Under the pieces are notes generated by a model. That model was not told where the DNA came from and did not search any database. It saw only the letters and a list, made by a program, of their open reading frames with translations. From Ficedula albicollis (lineage: Eukaryota; Chordata; Aves; Passeriformes; Muscicapidae), in assembly GCF_000247815.1 (NCBI RefSeq), contig NC_021677.1, positions 45,110,864 through 45,174,863 on the forward strand: DNA of 64,000 nucleotides, in the 5' to 3' direction. The position numbers and the translations under genes are program-made. Within the stretch, counting starts at the first letter, position 1, and the number at the start of each line of letters is the position of its first letter. Of this stretch, positions 53,270-64,000 are shown piece after piece.

Positions 53270-53360
53270 TTTGTTTGTTTGTTTATTTGTTTGTTTGTTT
53301 GTTTTAGTGGCTTTTTGTTGTTTTTCTTTTGCTTTTTTTTGTTTTGCTTTGTTTTGTTTG
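53270..53360. repeat. (TTTG)n-rich low-complexity tract
   Basis: Imperfect TTTG repeats with T-runs, about 420 bases before the giant TA repeat. Confidence 0.85.
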
Positions 53361-53780
53361 AGGTATTTTAGGTGCCCCAGCTCAAAAAACAGGCAGCAAA
53401 TAGTTGTGCCTCTTCACATGCTTCTGTTGCATGCTGGAATTTGCTTGGAGTTAAGCAGAGCCAGTAATTTCCATTGGGTGTGGACCTAGTATTTCATTTC
53501 AGTGAAATTACTGGTTGTACATTCAGTTTCAAAAGGCCTCCTTTGAAAGTACATGCCTACGTGTGTTTTTTACTTCAATGACTGATGCAGGAGGAATCTT
53601 CTGTTCTAGACCTCAGTATACCATAGGCACCTTATTTGTAGCAATTGGCTTATTCAGGGAATTTGGCCTGTACTGCAGGTGAATGATCCACAAACCAAAC
53701 CTGATGAGAACAGTCTGGTTACTTATGAAATAGGGTGAAAACAGAATGCATTCACAAACTGTTTGTTTTGATCTTGAATG

Positions 53781-54238
<458 letters not shown>

Positions 54239-57200
54239 GACTATGACTTGCTTACCTAGCTCAAAAATCACAGTGATATTAAAGATAGTATACTTTATGC
54301 TTATTTTCAATATGAAGAAAAATATATCAACTTTTTATGGGATACTGACAAAATTTTCTTTACTATAAAGTCTCCTGAGAAAAATATAGTAAGCGCCTTA
54401 TACCAAAATTTGTGGATAGAGCTTGGAATAATATCTAAAAAAATTCAGAGCTGTAGTAAACTGAAGGGTCACATGTGTCAGTTGAAGAATGTTTCTCCCA
54501 GTTTAATTGTTCCTTAGCTCCAAAACAGGTAATGTATTTCAACTTACAACAGAATTTGGGACTTCTCAAAGTGCCAGTCACACGAACGTCTGAGATTTCA
54601 TTTCAGTTCCCACCCATGAGCAAATTTCACTAGGTAATGTATAAAAAGTCAGAGTTAAAAATGGACAATGATCTTTTGGCAATATAAAGTTTAAGATTAG
54701 TAGCCTTTTCCTTGGGCTTTGTAAAAATTGAGCAACCTTCACAAACCTTAGGACAAATATCTGACCACATATAATACCTAAAGGCTGTAGAGCAGAAGTG
54801 ACAAATATGTGCATGTACAACTCACTCAAAATGTTCAATTTTAAGTCCTGATTTGATCAAATTCATTGCAGCTGGGGACAAATTATTTTTTTCAGACAAA
54901 ATCTCACCCATCTTCCAATTTATACAGCTAATAGTCTGACATAGATGTGCAGAAAGATTGGTGAGTAGAATAAAATAAGCATTTAAGTGAAATTGTGTTA
55001 AAGAAGTATCACACTGCTGTTCCCTGTACTCGGGCTCCTTCTGAAGAAGTATTTATTTACAAATAGGTCCTTATTTTCATGGATTCTGTCACTTTGACAA
55101 CTGTTCCTTGCATGTGACTTGCTGGCAGAAACAAACACCTGATTAATGCATGGACTTTGTGTTAACAGGTTCTTATTGGAACATTATTAATGAATTTCTT
55201 TATAAGAATATTTAGGGAATAAGCTACTTTGAACTGAAAAGCTATTAGCAGTTTTCCCTATAAGCCAATAAAGGACTACAGTGAACATCATGTAAAACAG
55301 AAAAATGAATTAGCATATGATATTTGCTATTAGAGTAGTTCAACTATACTTTTCTCTGAATAATTTTCCTTTTTTCATGAGAGCAAGTTTCTCCCTCTGA
55401 AAAATTTATTGATTTCAATTTTGCAAACAAAATAACTTTATGCATATTGATATTGTTTTAAGCGTCTATTTAAGGCACTTTATTAATGGCATTGAAGTGA
55501 AAGTTCAGTCTCAGCTTTTGACAGTAAAGTGGTTAATTCTCATTGAATTCTACATTTATAGTACTTCTTCACTTTAAATTTAACCTGGAGATATTAAAGT
55601 TTGGTTTTTTAAAACGTGAAAATAATGGTTTTACACATGACTTATCTTTACAGCTCAGTGAAAAAAACAAAACAGAAATGAGTGCCAAAACCAAAAGTTA
55701 CTGTCTCTGAACCTCATCAAATCCTGCCTGATGCTCTCTTCTAAACACAGAGATAATCCTAGGAAGCTGATGATCACTCCTTCCCTGAACTCTATCCAAC
55801 AGGGCACTTTGTATCCCAGATGATACTGCAGGCAATATTGAAGCATTGGCATTAAACTTTTGTACAGCAGAGAATGTTTTGCTCTTTAAAAGGACTCTGG
55901 CTAGTAGTCCATATGGAAAACTAGCACAGAAGAGATTGGCAGCATTTAATTGCACTGGGGCTCTGTGGAAATGTGCCTCATGAGAGCTGAATTCTGATCC
56001 TTCTGAAACAGATAAGCTACTAGACAAATTGTTATCATGAGTTGATCCCAAATATCTGAATATTATCTTTCATAAAATTGATTTTAACTGAGATATGCAC
56101 ACTTGATTCTGTTCTGTGTTTGCTATACTTTCTATCTTTAACATGGAAAAATAGATGGTTTAAAGTCTGCGTTATCTGTTTTCTGCAATCTGCCATGTTG
56201 CACGCATTGTTAACTTCAAAACCTCACTATACACTATATATTATCTTGTTGACATATTCAGTAAAGAGTTATTTAAAAAAATACAACATTCTTGCTGTAT
56301 TTATATGAGCAAGTTAATTAAAATAAGGATGGGTATTGGAAAGGGACAAAAATATCAATCTTTTGAACTTTCATTCATGGAGATATTTTCAGATGTTCTA
56401 CTGAAACTTCTGTCTGTTCAATTGTTTCTTCAGTTTCTAAAAGACAAATATCATCTCTAAGACTTAAATAATTTTTTACCTCAGTTTCTCAGATTAATCT
56501 TATTTTAAAAAGTTATCTTTTTCTAATATGCACATAGAAAAACATTGTAAAATGAGAACAGATGTACTCCAGTGTTTGCAATTAATAGGTACACTTAAGG
56601 AGCTACACATGTTTATAACAAATATATATTTGTGGAAGCTGTGACTCATTATATGCATAGCCATTTGATAAATGCATATGGCATTCATCCATGACAATCA
56701 TGAATCTGTTTTTTAACTATTATTATCTATTTAATCTGTTTCCTTGACATGAAATGTGATCTTTTTTTCCAATTCTCCCTTCAAAATTGTTATTGAATTT
56801 TCAGAATGCACAACATTCATACATAAGCATTAATAAATTTTTGTATAAAACAAATCTTATGCATAGCATATATGGTAATATATACCATCTATAAAGAGAT
56901 GGTTTAGCTACTTAGAAAGGGAAATTACCCCTCCTCTACTTCCATATACAAGAACTAATTTTTTGCTTTACCAGAAAGTGAGGTACTGGATGTTGCAAGC
57001 TGTGTATTTCAAAGCTTAGAAATTTAATATTGCTGAGTGTCGCAGTTCCTCAACAAATTATCTTACTCTGTTTCTTAACCTGGAGTATCCTGCAAAGCTA
57101 CCTAGGGCTGGTGTGCACCCACACCTAGTGCTGCCTCTTTTCCCCCATATTATGCCTCCCCCTTGTGATGTCTCTGCTGAAGCACATTAGACCCTGGTAG

Positions 57201-58147
57201 CTAAACCCACTTGCCTTACCACACGAGGCTGGACAGTAGACGTAATGAAAACAGCCAATGCCTGCCGTCAGTTATGTATTTCTGACAATGAGGGCATCAT
57301 CATTTTCAATTGATAATATTTTCTGTCAAAAAAAGGAGTTGGCAACCGCTGACTTCATCAGGTAATCTTTTAAGAGCCCAAAATTATTTATTGTAGCAAA
57401 GATAAAATCTTATTTTTAATACTTCAAAGATCATTTATCTGGAGTTGTTCATAGACGTGCAATTGTGTACAAATTTATTGTGTATAGAGGATTTAGCTAC
57501 AAACATCTCTCAAGGAAAGCACATGGAGGAATATTTTTCATTATTTTTCAGTCAAAATTTTTAATATTCCACTTTAAAAAGAGTTCTTCCATTGAAGAGG
57601 AGTTACTGTACCACATGAAGAAACTTCATTCCATCGTTAAAGTATGTAACAAATATTTTAATTCTACTTCAAATGCCACTGTCAACAAAGGCTGAAACTA
57701 AAAATATCTATAATACTTCCATTACACAGAGAGAGACTTGGTGAAATTTTTAGCAATCATTTTCATTCCTAAAACAAATTAGCAGATTTTTATGGTGAAA
57801 TCCTGACTCCACTGATTTCAACTATAAATCACAATAATATGTAACAGAAAGATTATTAAAAACATGCAATATGACACATTGTATCACATGCCACTCTATG
57901 CATCCCCAAATGAAATGCATGAACTGAGTAAGGCAGTAGGCCTACATCTCTCTTATGAAAATCTGTGATAAAGGCTGTGCAGAAAATGAGGGGGGAGATA
58001 AGTATGTATTGAGCAACACTGGCCAATGTAAAGCCATGGAATATATGACTTTGAAAGCCACAAATAGGCCAGTGAGCATAGCAAGAGCATTCTTTTTTCA
58101 CATAAACACATACTTTGTAGCTTATAATCTCATATTATGACTAAACT

Positions 58148-58233
58148 GAGACTGAAAAAAAAGCATGTATGAATATTGAGAAAGAAGAAAGAGACTGAAA
58201 AAAAAGCATGTATGAATATTGAGGAAGAAGAAA
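58148..58233. repeat. 43-bp tandem duplication
   Basis: Copies at 58148-58190 and 58191-58233 begin GAGACTGAAAAAAAAGC and differ at one position (GAGAAAG against GAGGAAG). They lie in a purine-rich stretch that continues to about 58261. Confidence 0.92.
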
Positions 58234-59249
58234 GAAAAAAAAGAACGAAAGGAAGAGAGAGTCAAACAATCTAAATGACAGTCTTATAATCCTGACCTCA
58301 TATATTTTTACAAACTGCTTTGGGTGTTCACAGCTCAGGAGCCGATGCATAATTCATTGCTCTCTGACATACAACACAAATGTTAGGAATTTCTCCCCAT
58401 TTGGGAAACGTTAAGAAAATTTGAGAGTTGATGTGATGTCAAGTTCTGCAGTATATGAACAATGACATTTATTCAAGCAGGGAATTAGCATGTGTTTGCA
58501 AGTGAGGACTGCAGAAGCAAGGCATGCACATCATTTCACTTTCAAGAAAACACTACACCTGACAAAAAGTACGTATGGGATATCAAGAGTAGATGACTTA
58601 TACAAATAAACAAGTAGAAACCTGAGTAAGGGGAGATATTCCACATTATTATAATTATTTTAATAGTATAAAGTTGAGTACTTTAGGAAATTAAAAAAGG
58701 GTTCGTAAAAGTATTGAAGCTTTCCCATCCCTAGGAGCATATATTCAATTTCTTGTGAAGTGGAAGGTTGGAGGTTAGTTTTGAAACCAGTGCATTAATT
58801 GGTCATGATGTTTATTTGAAGTCTTTGCATGCACTGATTTATTTTATCAGCTATGAAGAGTTTGAGGAATAGACTACTTTATGTGCAAGACTTGCTTTTA
58901 TGAGGAACAAGCAGCAAGCATATGTCTAGACCTTTCAGATTTTGTTTTGGCTTTCCTTTTTGTGATTTAACTTTACAAAAATGGAACAAATTGGAAGTAG
59001 AGCAAATTTTAACTATTTTCTGCGGTAATGACAGCAGTAGTACTGTGTATTCTTTCCAAAAGAAGACAAAATTTAAGAATACTTAGTTAAGAAAAGTTAT
59101 TTTAAAGAATTTTTATATAAATTTTCAGTTGAATTAATTATTTTTCAACATTTAGTTACAATAGTCATGCTGAGAATTTGAGCTAGAAACACTGAATAAA
59201 CTCAAGTTTGTCATTAGCAGAATTTTGGGTTCATAGGTTTAATTTACAG

Positions 59250-59271
59250 ATTATTATTATTATTATTATTA
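59250..59271. repeat. (ATT)n microsatellite
   Basis: About seven ATT units. Confidence 0.9.
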
Positions 59272-59494
59272 GCAGCTGCACAAAGACAAGGGAACAAATG
59301 TTTCTTCTTCCTTTCTCAAGTATCAGATTCCTTTCTGTAGTGATGGAGAAGGAAATAAAGCTACTTCACAGAGATGTCCCTCAAAGAGCAAGGTGGCCAG
59401 AGCAGAAGGAGAATACCTGCACGCATGGCATTTGTCTTTGATGACTACAGGAGCTGGTGGAAGTAGAGATGAGTAATACTGGGAGTGATGCAGC

Positions 59495-59737
59495 AAATTA
59501 CAGGTGTTCTGCACCATTATATAGGACATTTGGTTTGTCCAGGACCCTACTGAGGTGCCTCCACTGAGGTTCATGCTCAGGTGTTCTGCACCATTATATA
59601 GGACATTTGGGTTGTCCAGGACCCTACTAAGGTGCCTCCACTGAGGTTCATGCTAAATTACAGGTGTTCTGCACCATTATATAGGACATTTGGTTTGTCC
59701 AGGACCCTACTGAGGTGCCTCCACTGAGGTTCATGCT
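59495..59737. repeat. Three-copy minisatellite, 77-83-bp unit
   Basis: Copies at 59495-59577, 59578-59654 and 59655-59737. Copy 2 lacks the leading AAATTA that copies 1 and 3 have. It also differs at two other sites (GGGTTG for GGTTTG, and CTAAGG for CTGAGG). The unit contains GGACCCTACTGAGGTGCC. Copies 1 and 3 agree where copy 2 differs, which points to duplication of a two-unit block or to gene conversion. Confidence 0.93.
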
Positions 59738-60680
59738 CTTGGAGGGCTTGTGTCAAAAGGCAAAACCCAAGCCCATGAAAGCAAAGAAGGATCTGGGCTT
59801 TAATTTGTTTTGTGGGTCTTTAATTACTCTTTCCTGTAAGTTCTGGAATGCCAGCTACACCACAATGTTCAAGGAGGATTGTGCAACAAGGCAGGTTTGA
59901 AAGGTCACTTTTTTGATGGCTCTCCTTTTTTCAGTGCGAATATTAATAAGGTCCTTGCAGGCAAGATTCCAATCCACATCAGATGTGATCATTGTGTTAG
60001 CCATCAGATCAGACACTACTTTCAGTTTAGATGTCTATAACTTTTCTCCCTTATTTCTTGTCAAATTAATTTTTTTCTTGATACCTGAAATGAAGCAGTT
60101 TGTACTATTGCTTATTTGTCACAACACAAGGAAAAGTTTTCTACAAAACCATTGTACCTGCAAACTGTGATAATTACCCTGCAAAACTAAACTACAGAAA
60201 TGTTGCCAATACAGTGAACAATTTGTCATAAAGTAATGATCTTCTACTGTAATATCAATTCCATTTTTATCCAGAGGCACCAATCTCAAAATTTCTGTTG
60301 CTTTTGCCTCATTTCTTCTATGTCGCATCAACCTTCTCTAGCATGATTGGCTTAGAGGACAGAGTGCTGCTTGGTGCCTCATATGGTTATCTGATTAATT
60401 AGTTTACATTTAAGATTGAAACAAGAAAAACAAAGCTCTTTTCTGATTGCCTGCATCCTTGGGCTGCTGTAGTAGTAATTTACTCTGTACCTGTCTACTA
60501 TACTATTGGTTTCTCACCATTTTACAGACACATAAGACACACACACATAAGCAAATGCACAATCACACTGTATTTATACATTTTTTATGTTTATGTATAT
60601 TAAAATAGTCAAATATATAAACATATAGACATGTGGCATGCATATGTGTAGTATAAATATGGATTCATCTATGTTGAGTC

Positions 60681-60973
60681 AATTATGGATCTTTTGCTCT
60701 TGATTTATGCATCAATTCAGTTCCACCTTAGCTTGTTCAAGACAGTAAAGAGGTAGAATAGCATGATTTTTTTTTTTAAGAATTGTAATGTCAGTATTAA
60801 TAGGAGCACGTTTTCAATAATTTATGAATTATGGATCTTTTGCTCTTGATTTATGCATCAATTCAGTTCCACCTTAGCTTGTTCAAGACAGTAAAGAGGT
60901 AGAATAGCATGATTTTTTTTTTTTAAGAATTGTAATGTCAGTTTTAATAGGAGCACGTTTTCAATAATTTATG
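60681..60973. repeat. 146/147-bp tandem duplication
   Basis: Copies at 60681-60826 and 60827-60973 begin AATTATGGATCTTTTGC and end TCAATAATTTATG. Differences seen are one A/T substitution and one base in an internal T-run (11 against 12). Confidence 0.93.
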
Positions 60974-62739
60974 CTTTGGCAGCCTATGCATTAAAACTTG
61001 AAAATTACAGAGATTATCACAGCTCCTGGAAGCAGATAGCGTGCATCTTTTGGAATACACTTCGTAATGCATAAAGCACATCTCAGGAATCCATTTTTAT
61101 CAAGATTGTTTTGTGTGGTCACTAAATAAGGTGTAGACAGAGGAATATGTGAGAGAAGGCAATATGAAATTAAAACCCAATATGAACAAGAAGGGAAAAA
61201 TTCAGATATTTCTACATTAGAATTATTGTTGATTTTCTATGTATTACTTTTTTCTCTGTGGTCTATATTTCTTTCCCTGTATTTGACAGTTTTTCCTTGT
61301 CATAGGAGCTGTCTTTTAACTCACTCTTCACCTTCTGCTTCATGAAGAACCTGAGTTTTTATACAGGATTTTTGTGGAATGCCCCAAATGAGCACTTATT
61401 TTATATGTGAACAAATGCATTTGTGTGTAGCAGGCCAAAGGGAGAGTGTTCATTGCCACTTAATCTTCCTCAAGTCATTAATTTAACTGTCTGAAAGATT
61501 TCTGAGATGAGCCACACAGCCAGTGTGCTACTACAGGAAAACTTAGAAATTTGGTGGATAATAATCTTTCAGTGTTTTACTTTGGAGTAATAGTAGATTA
61601 ACTGATACAAGTAGTGAATCTCCTTCTAGTTTATGAAGTTCCACTAACAGACTACTCTGAACATCAAAGCTGTTCTAGTATTTGGAGTAGGGGTGGAGAC
61701 AGAGAGATAGATTTGAAAGTCAGAAATCCTGCCAATAAAAATGTCTGTTAAATAAATATAAGCCAAAATATAAGAGTTCTGTTCAGATTTAGGGTACCAA
61801 AATTGTGGTCATTATAAAGATGCAAAAATTTATTCTATTTTTTCTCTATTTGTGAGGTTCAATTAGGGTTGCTGCTTATTTTAAGTGACTAAATTAGTAT
61901 ACCATCAGAAAATCTTTGCCTGGGTTGAGAAAAATTCTTTATTTTATACCTTTTTCATTTAAAATTTGAGTTTTCTTTTTCCATTATCTTCTCCAAAGAA
62001 ACTAATGTCTTCTGTGTTGCAGTGAATATTTGAAAGCTGCATGCTTGTCAGTTAAAGCAAAATATCACAGTAGACATTCCTCCACCTTTCTATAGAAGAT
62101 AAATGGCTTAGAGAAACATTTCCTCAAGCCCTAATAATCCAGCAAACAGCTGGATCAGGAGAAAAAATTTAGCAGTGTTTGAAAGACTGATGTTAATTTG
62201 AAGTAGTAGAGAAATTCACTGTCAGATGAATGCTTTCTTTGGTTAATTCTAAAAGATGACATATACTCATTTGAATTAAGATTTAGACAGCTAATGAAAG
62301 ATAAGTGAAATAACCACAGCAAATAACAAAGTTATGAGTAAAACTCTAACAGCATTAGTTTAGTGCAGAGTATAATACACCTGAAATAACATGAATTTCC
62401 TCCACTTAGAGTTTACTGCTTGCTGTAAAATGCAACTTTATTTTCTGATGAGCACTATGACCTTCAAAAACTTTTTGATCAGGATATTTCTCATAATTAT
62501 TCAAAAATTGTGTTTCAGAAGCCATCCTTTAGAAAGATCTTTTAGCAATGCTAAATATTCTGGTGTTTTAACTGCTTCCAGCCCTGACAGGTCTTTGGTA
62601 ATGCTCTGTTGGATTTGCTTGCAGGTTTTTTCCTTTTGTTCTTCCTGCTTGACTACCCTGGCTGGAGCCAATCATGTATATGCCATTATTCCATGTACAG
62701 GTATTTCTCAGGGCAGCAGGACAAGAGGGAAGAGGCAAA

Positions 62740-62995
62740 TTAGGGGGGATCCTTTCAGTCCTCTGATGGTGACTCAGAAGGAGTTTGCCAGCCCTGCCCA
62801 GGTGCCCCAGAGCTCTCAGCAGGTGCTGCAGAGGGGAGGATGGCAGCGTGTGATGGGCAATCACCACACCTGACACCTCCTCAGCACCACACTGCCTGCC
62901 ACCTGCTTCTGCAACATTCCATCTAACACACCTGCATCAGCAAATGGATCCCTGCTGCATGGCCTCTGGTGCGTTTATCATTCTGGTGAGCAGCA
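62740..62995. other. Second GC-richer island of unknown identity
   Basis: A GC-rich stretch within AT-rich DNA. The 160-codon plus-strand frame at 62391-62873 runs into it and is the longest non-repeat frame outside FLRT2. Its first half is AT-rich, its product has no recognisable motif, and an opposing minus frame overlaps it (62568-62876), so I do not call it a gene. Confidence 0.35.
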
Positions 62996-64000
62996 TGAAT
63001 GGCACAGAGGGGACTGGGATCTGCTCTGAGGGCATTAAATCCACAATTTCCAGTTTCTTTTCACCAGCTACGTGCACTACATTCCTGAAAAAGTGTTAGA
63101 ACCGTAAATTAAACTGACAAGAGAGAAAGCCTTTGTAACTTATAGCAAATTCAAAGTTTATGCTAAAGGCTCTAGTTTTCCATATTATATAAGAAGTTAT
63201 ATGAATATTTTTAATAGGCTATCCACATCCTGAAAGAGTACTTGGATGCATCTCTTTATAAAAGATTAACGAAATATGAATTGCATGGGAATTTGAAAGG
63301 ACTGGAATGATCTGTGGATCCTGTTACAGTCTTCTTCAAAGGGAATTACTCTAAGAGGTTCACATTTTGGAATGAATCCTGAAATATATCTTTGTAGCCA
63401 AAAACCTTATAAAACCACTGTCAGATTAGAATAATTTATGTAGAAGGCCATATAGGTCAGTTCTGATTTCTTCTGTAGATCCACATATAAATTTCTAACC
63501 TTCAGTGTCATCTCATGCATTGAAAAGACTGATTCTGACAACAAAATGCTAATGATCCTGAGCATGCATACTTGTTGATTCTTGTTTATTTGGGAAAAAT
63601 TATACATCCTTTACTAATCTGGAGATAAGCACTGGGTAAAAGCTAGGCATTTTTCTTCTCTCACAATATGTAGCTCTGCTGAAAAACAGTACCTAGAACC
63701 ATTTTCAGTAGAACATATCATTTTGAGAGTTTTCCTTAATATATTAACTCCACAGGAGCTAAATAACAATAAAATATAATGGAATTATATATTATATCCA
63801 CACTTCTGCTTAAAAACATGATAGGTAAAAAAGTAAACAATGTATGTAAAGCAAGAACTTAATTATTGGTATAAATGAAAAGTTTAATCAGAGAGCCAGC
63901 CAACATTTAATTATAACAGAATATTACGAAAATAAAGAGCATAAAGAAAGGATTCCACCATTACTAAAAAAGCACCAAATCAGAGGAAAAAAAACCAAAA
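62996..64000. other. Intergenic DNA at the right edge
   Basis: AT-rich; nothing is recognised. The window ends in another A-rich AAAACCAAAA patch. Confidence 0.6.

Noticed and set aside
59495..59737. CRISPR-like repeat array
   Set aside because: Three long units follow each other directly, without unique spacers, in vertebrate DNA; it is a minisatellite.

Overview
The window is vertebrate nuclear DNA, most likely from a bird. It is AT-rich, has no operon-like packing, and holds one conserved protein gene: the intronless coding sequence of FLRT2, a fibronectin and leucine-rich-repeat transmembrane protein. The bird assignment is inference. It rests on the FLRT2 protein being nearly mammal-like in the LRR region and tail with a divergent signal peptide and stalk, and on how few recognisable interspersed repeats surround it.

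Layout. Bases 1 to about 48,500 have no recognisable exon. By analogy with the known FLRT2 structure (non-coding 5' exon or exons far upstream, whole ORF in the last exon) this stretch is probably the 3' part of a long FLRT2 intron in a gene desert. A terminal exon starts at one of two strong splice acceptors (AG ending at 48462 or 48567). It carries a short leader with four upstream ATG mini-ORFs, then the 661-codon FLRT2 ORF (48977-50962), then a 3' UTR whose first good AATAAA is at 51539. Past about 52.7 kb no further gene is visible.

The non-coding DNA contains a perfect (TA)n tract of about 453 bp (53783-54235) and many near-identical local tandem duplications. Their units are 20, 43, 50, about 80, 115, 122/175, 146, 65/160 and 784 bp. 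Smaller microsatellites, G/T-rich or A/C-rich tracts, a G-quadruplex candidate and two GC-richer islands of unknown nature are also present.

I see no tRNA, rRNA, CRISPR array, intact transposon or viral gene. I do not see an undescribed multigene system. The items most worth following up are the density of young tandem duplications, the giant TA repeat and the uORF-rich FLRT2 leader.
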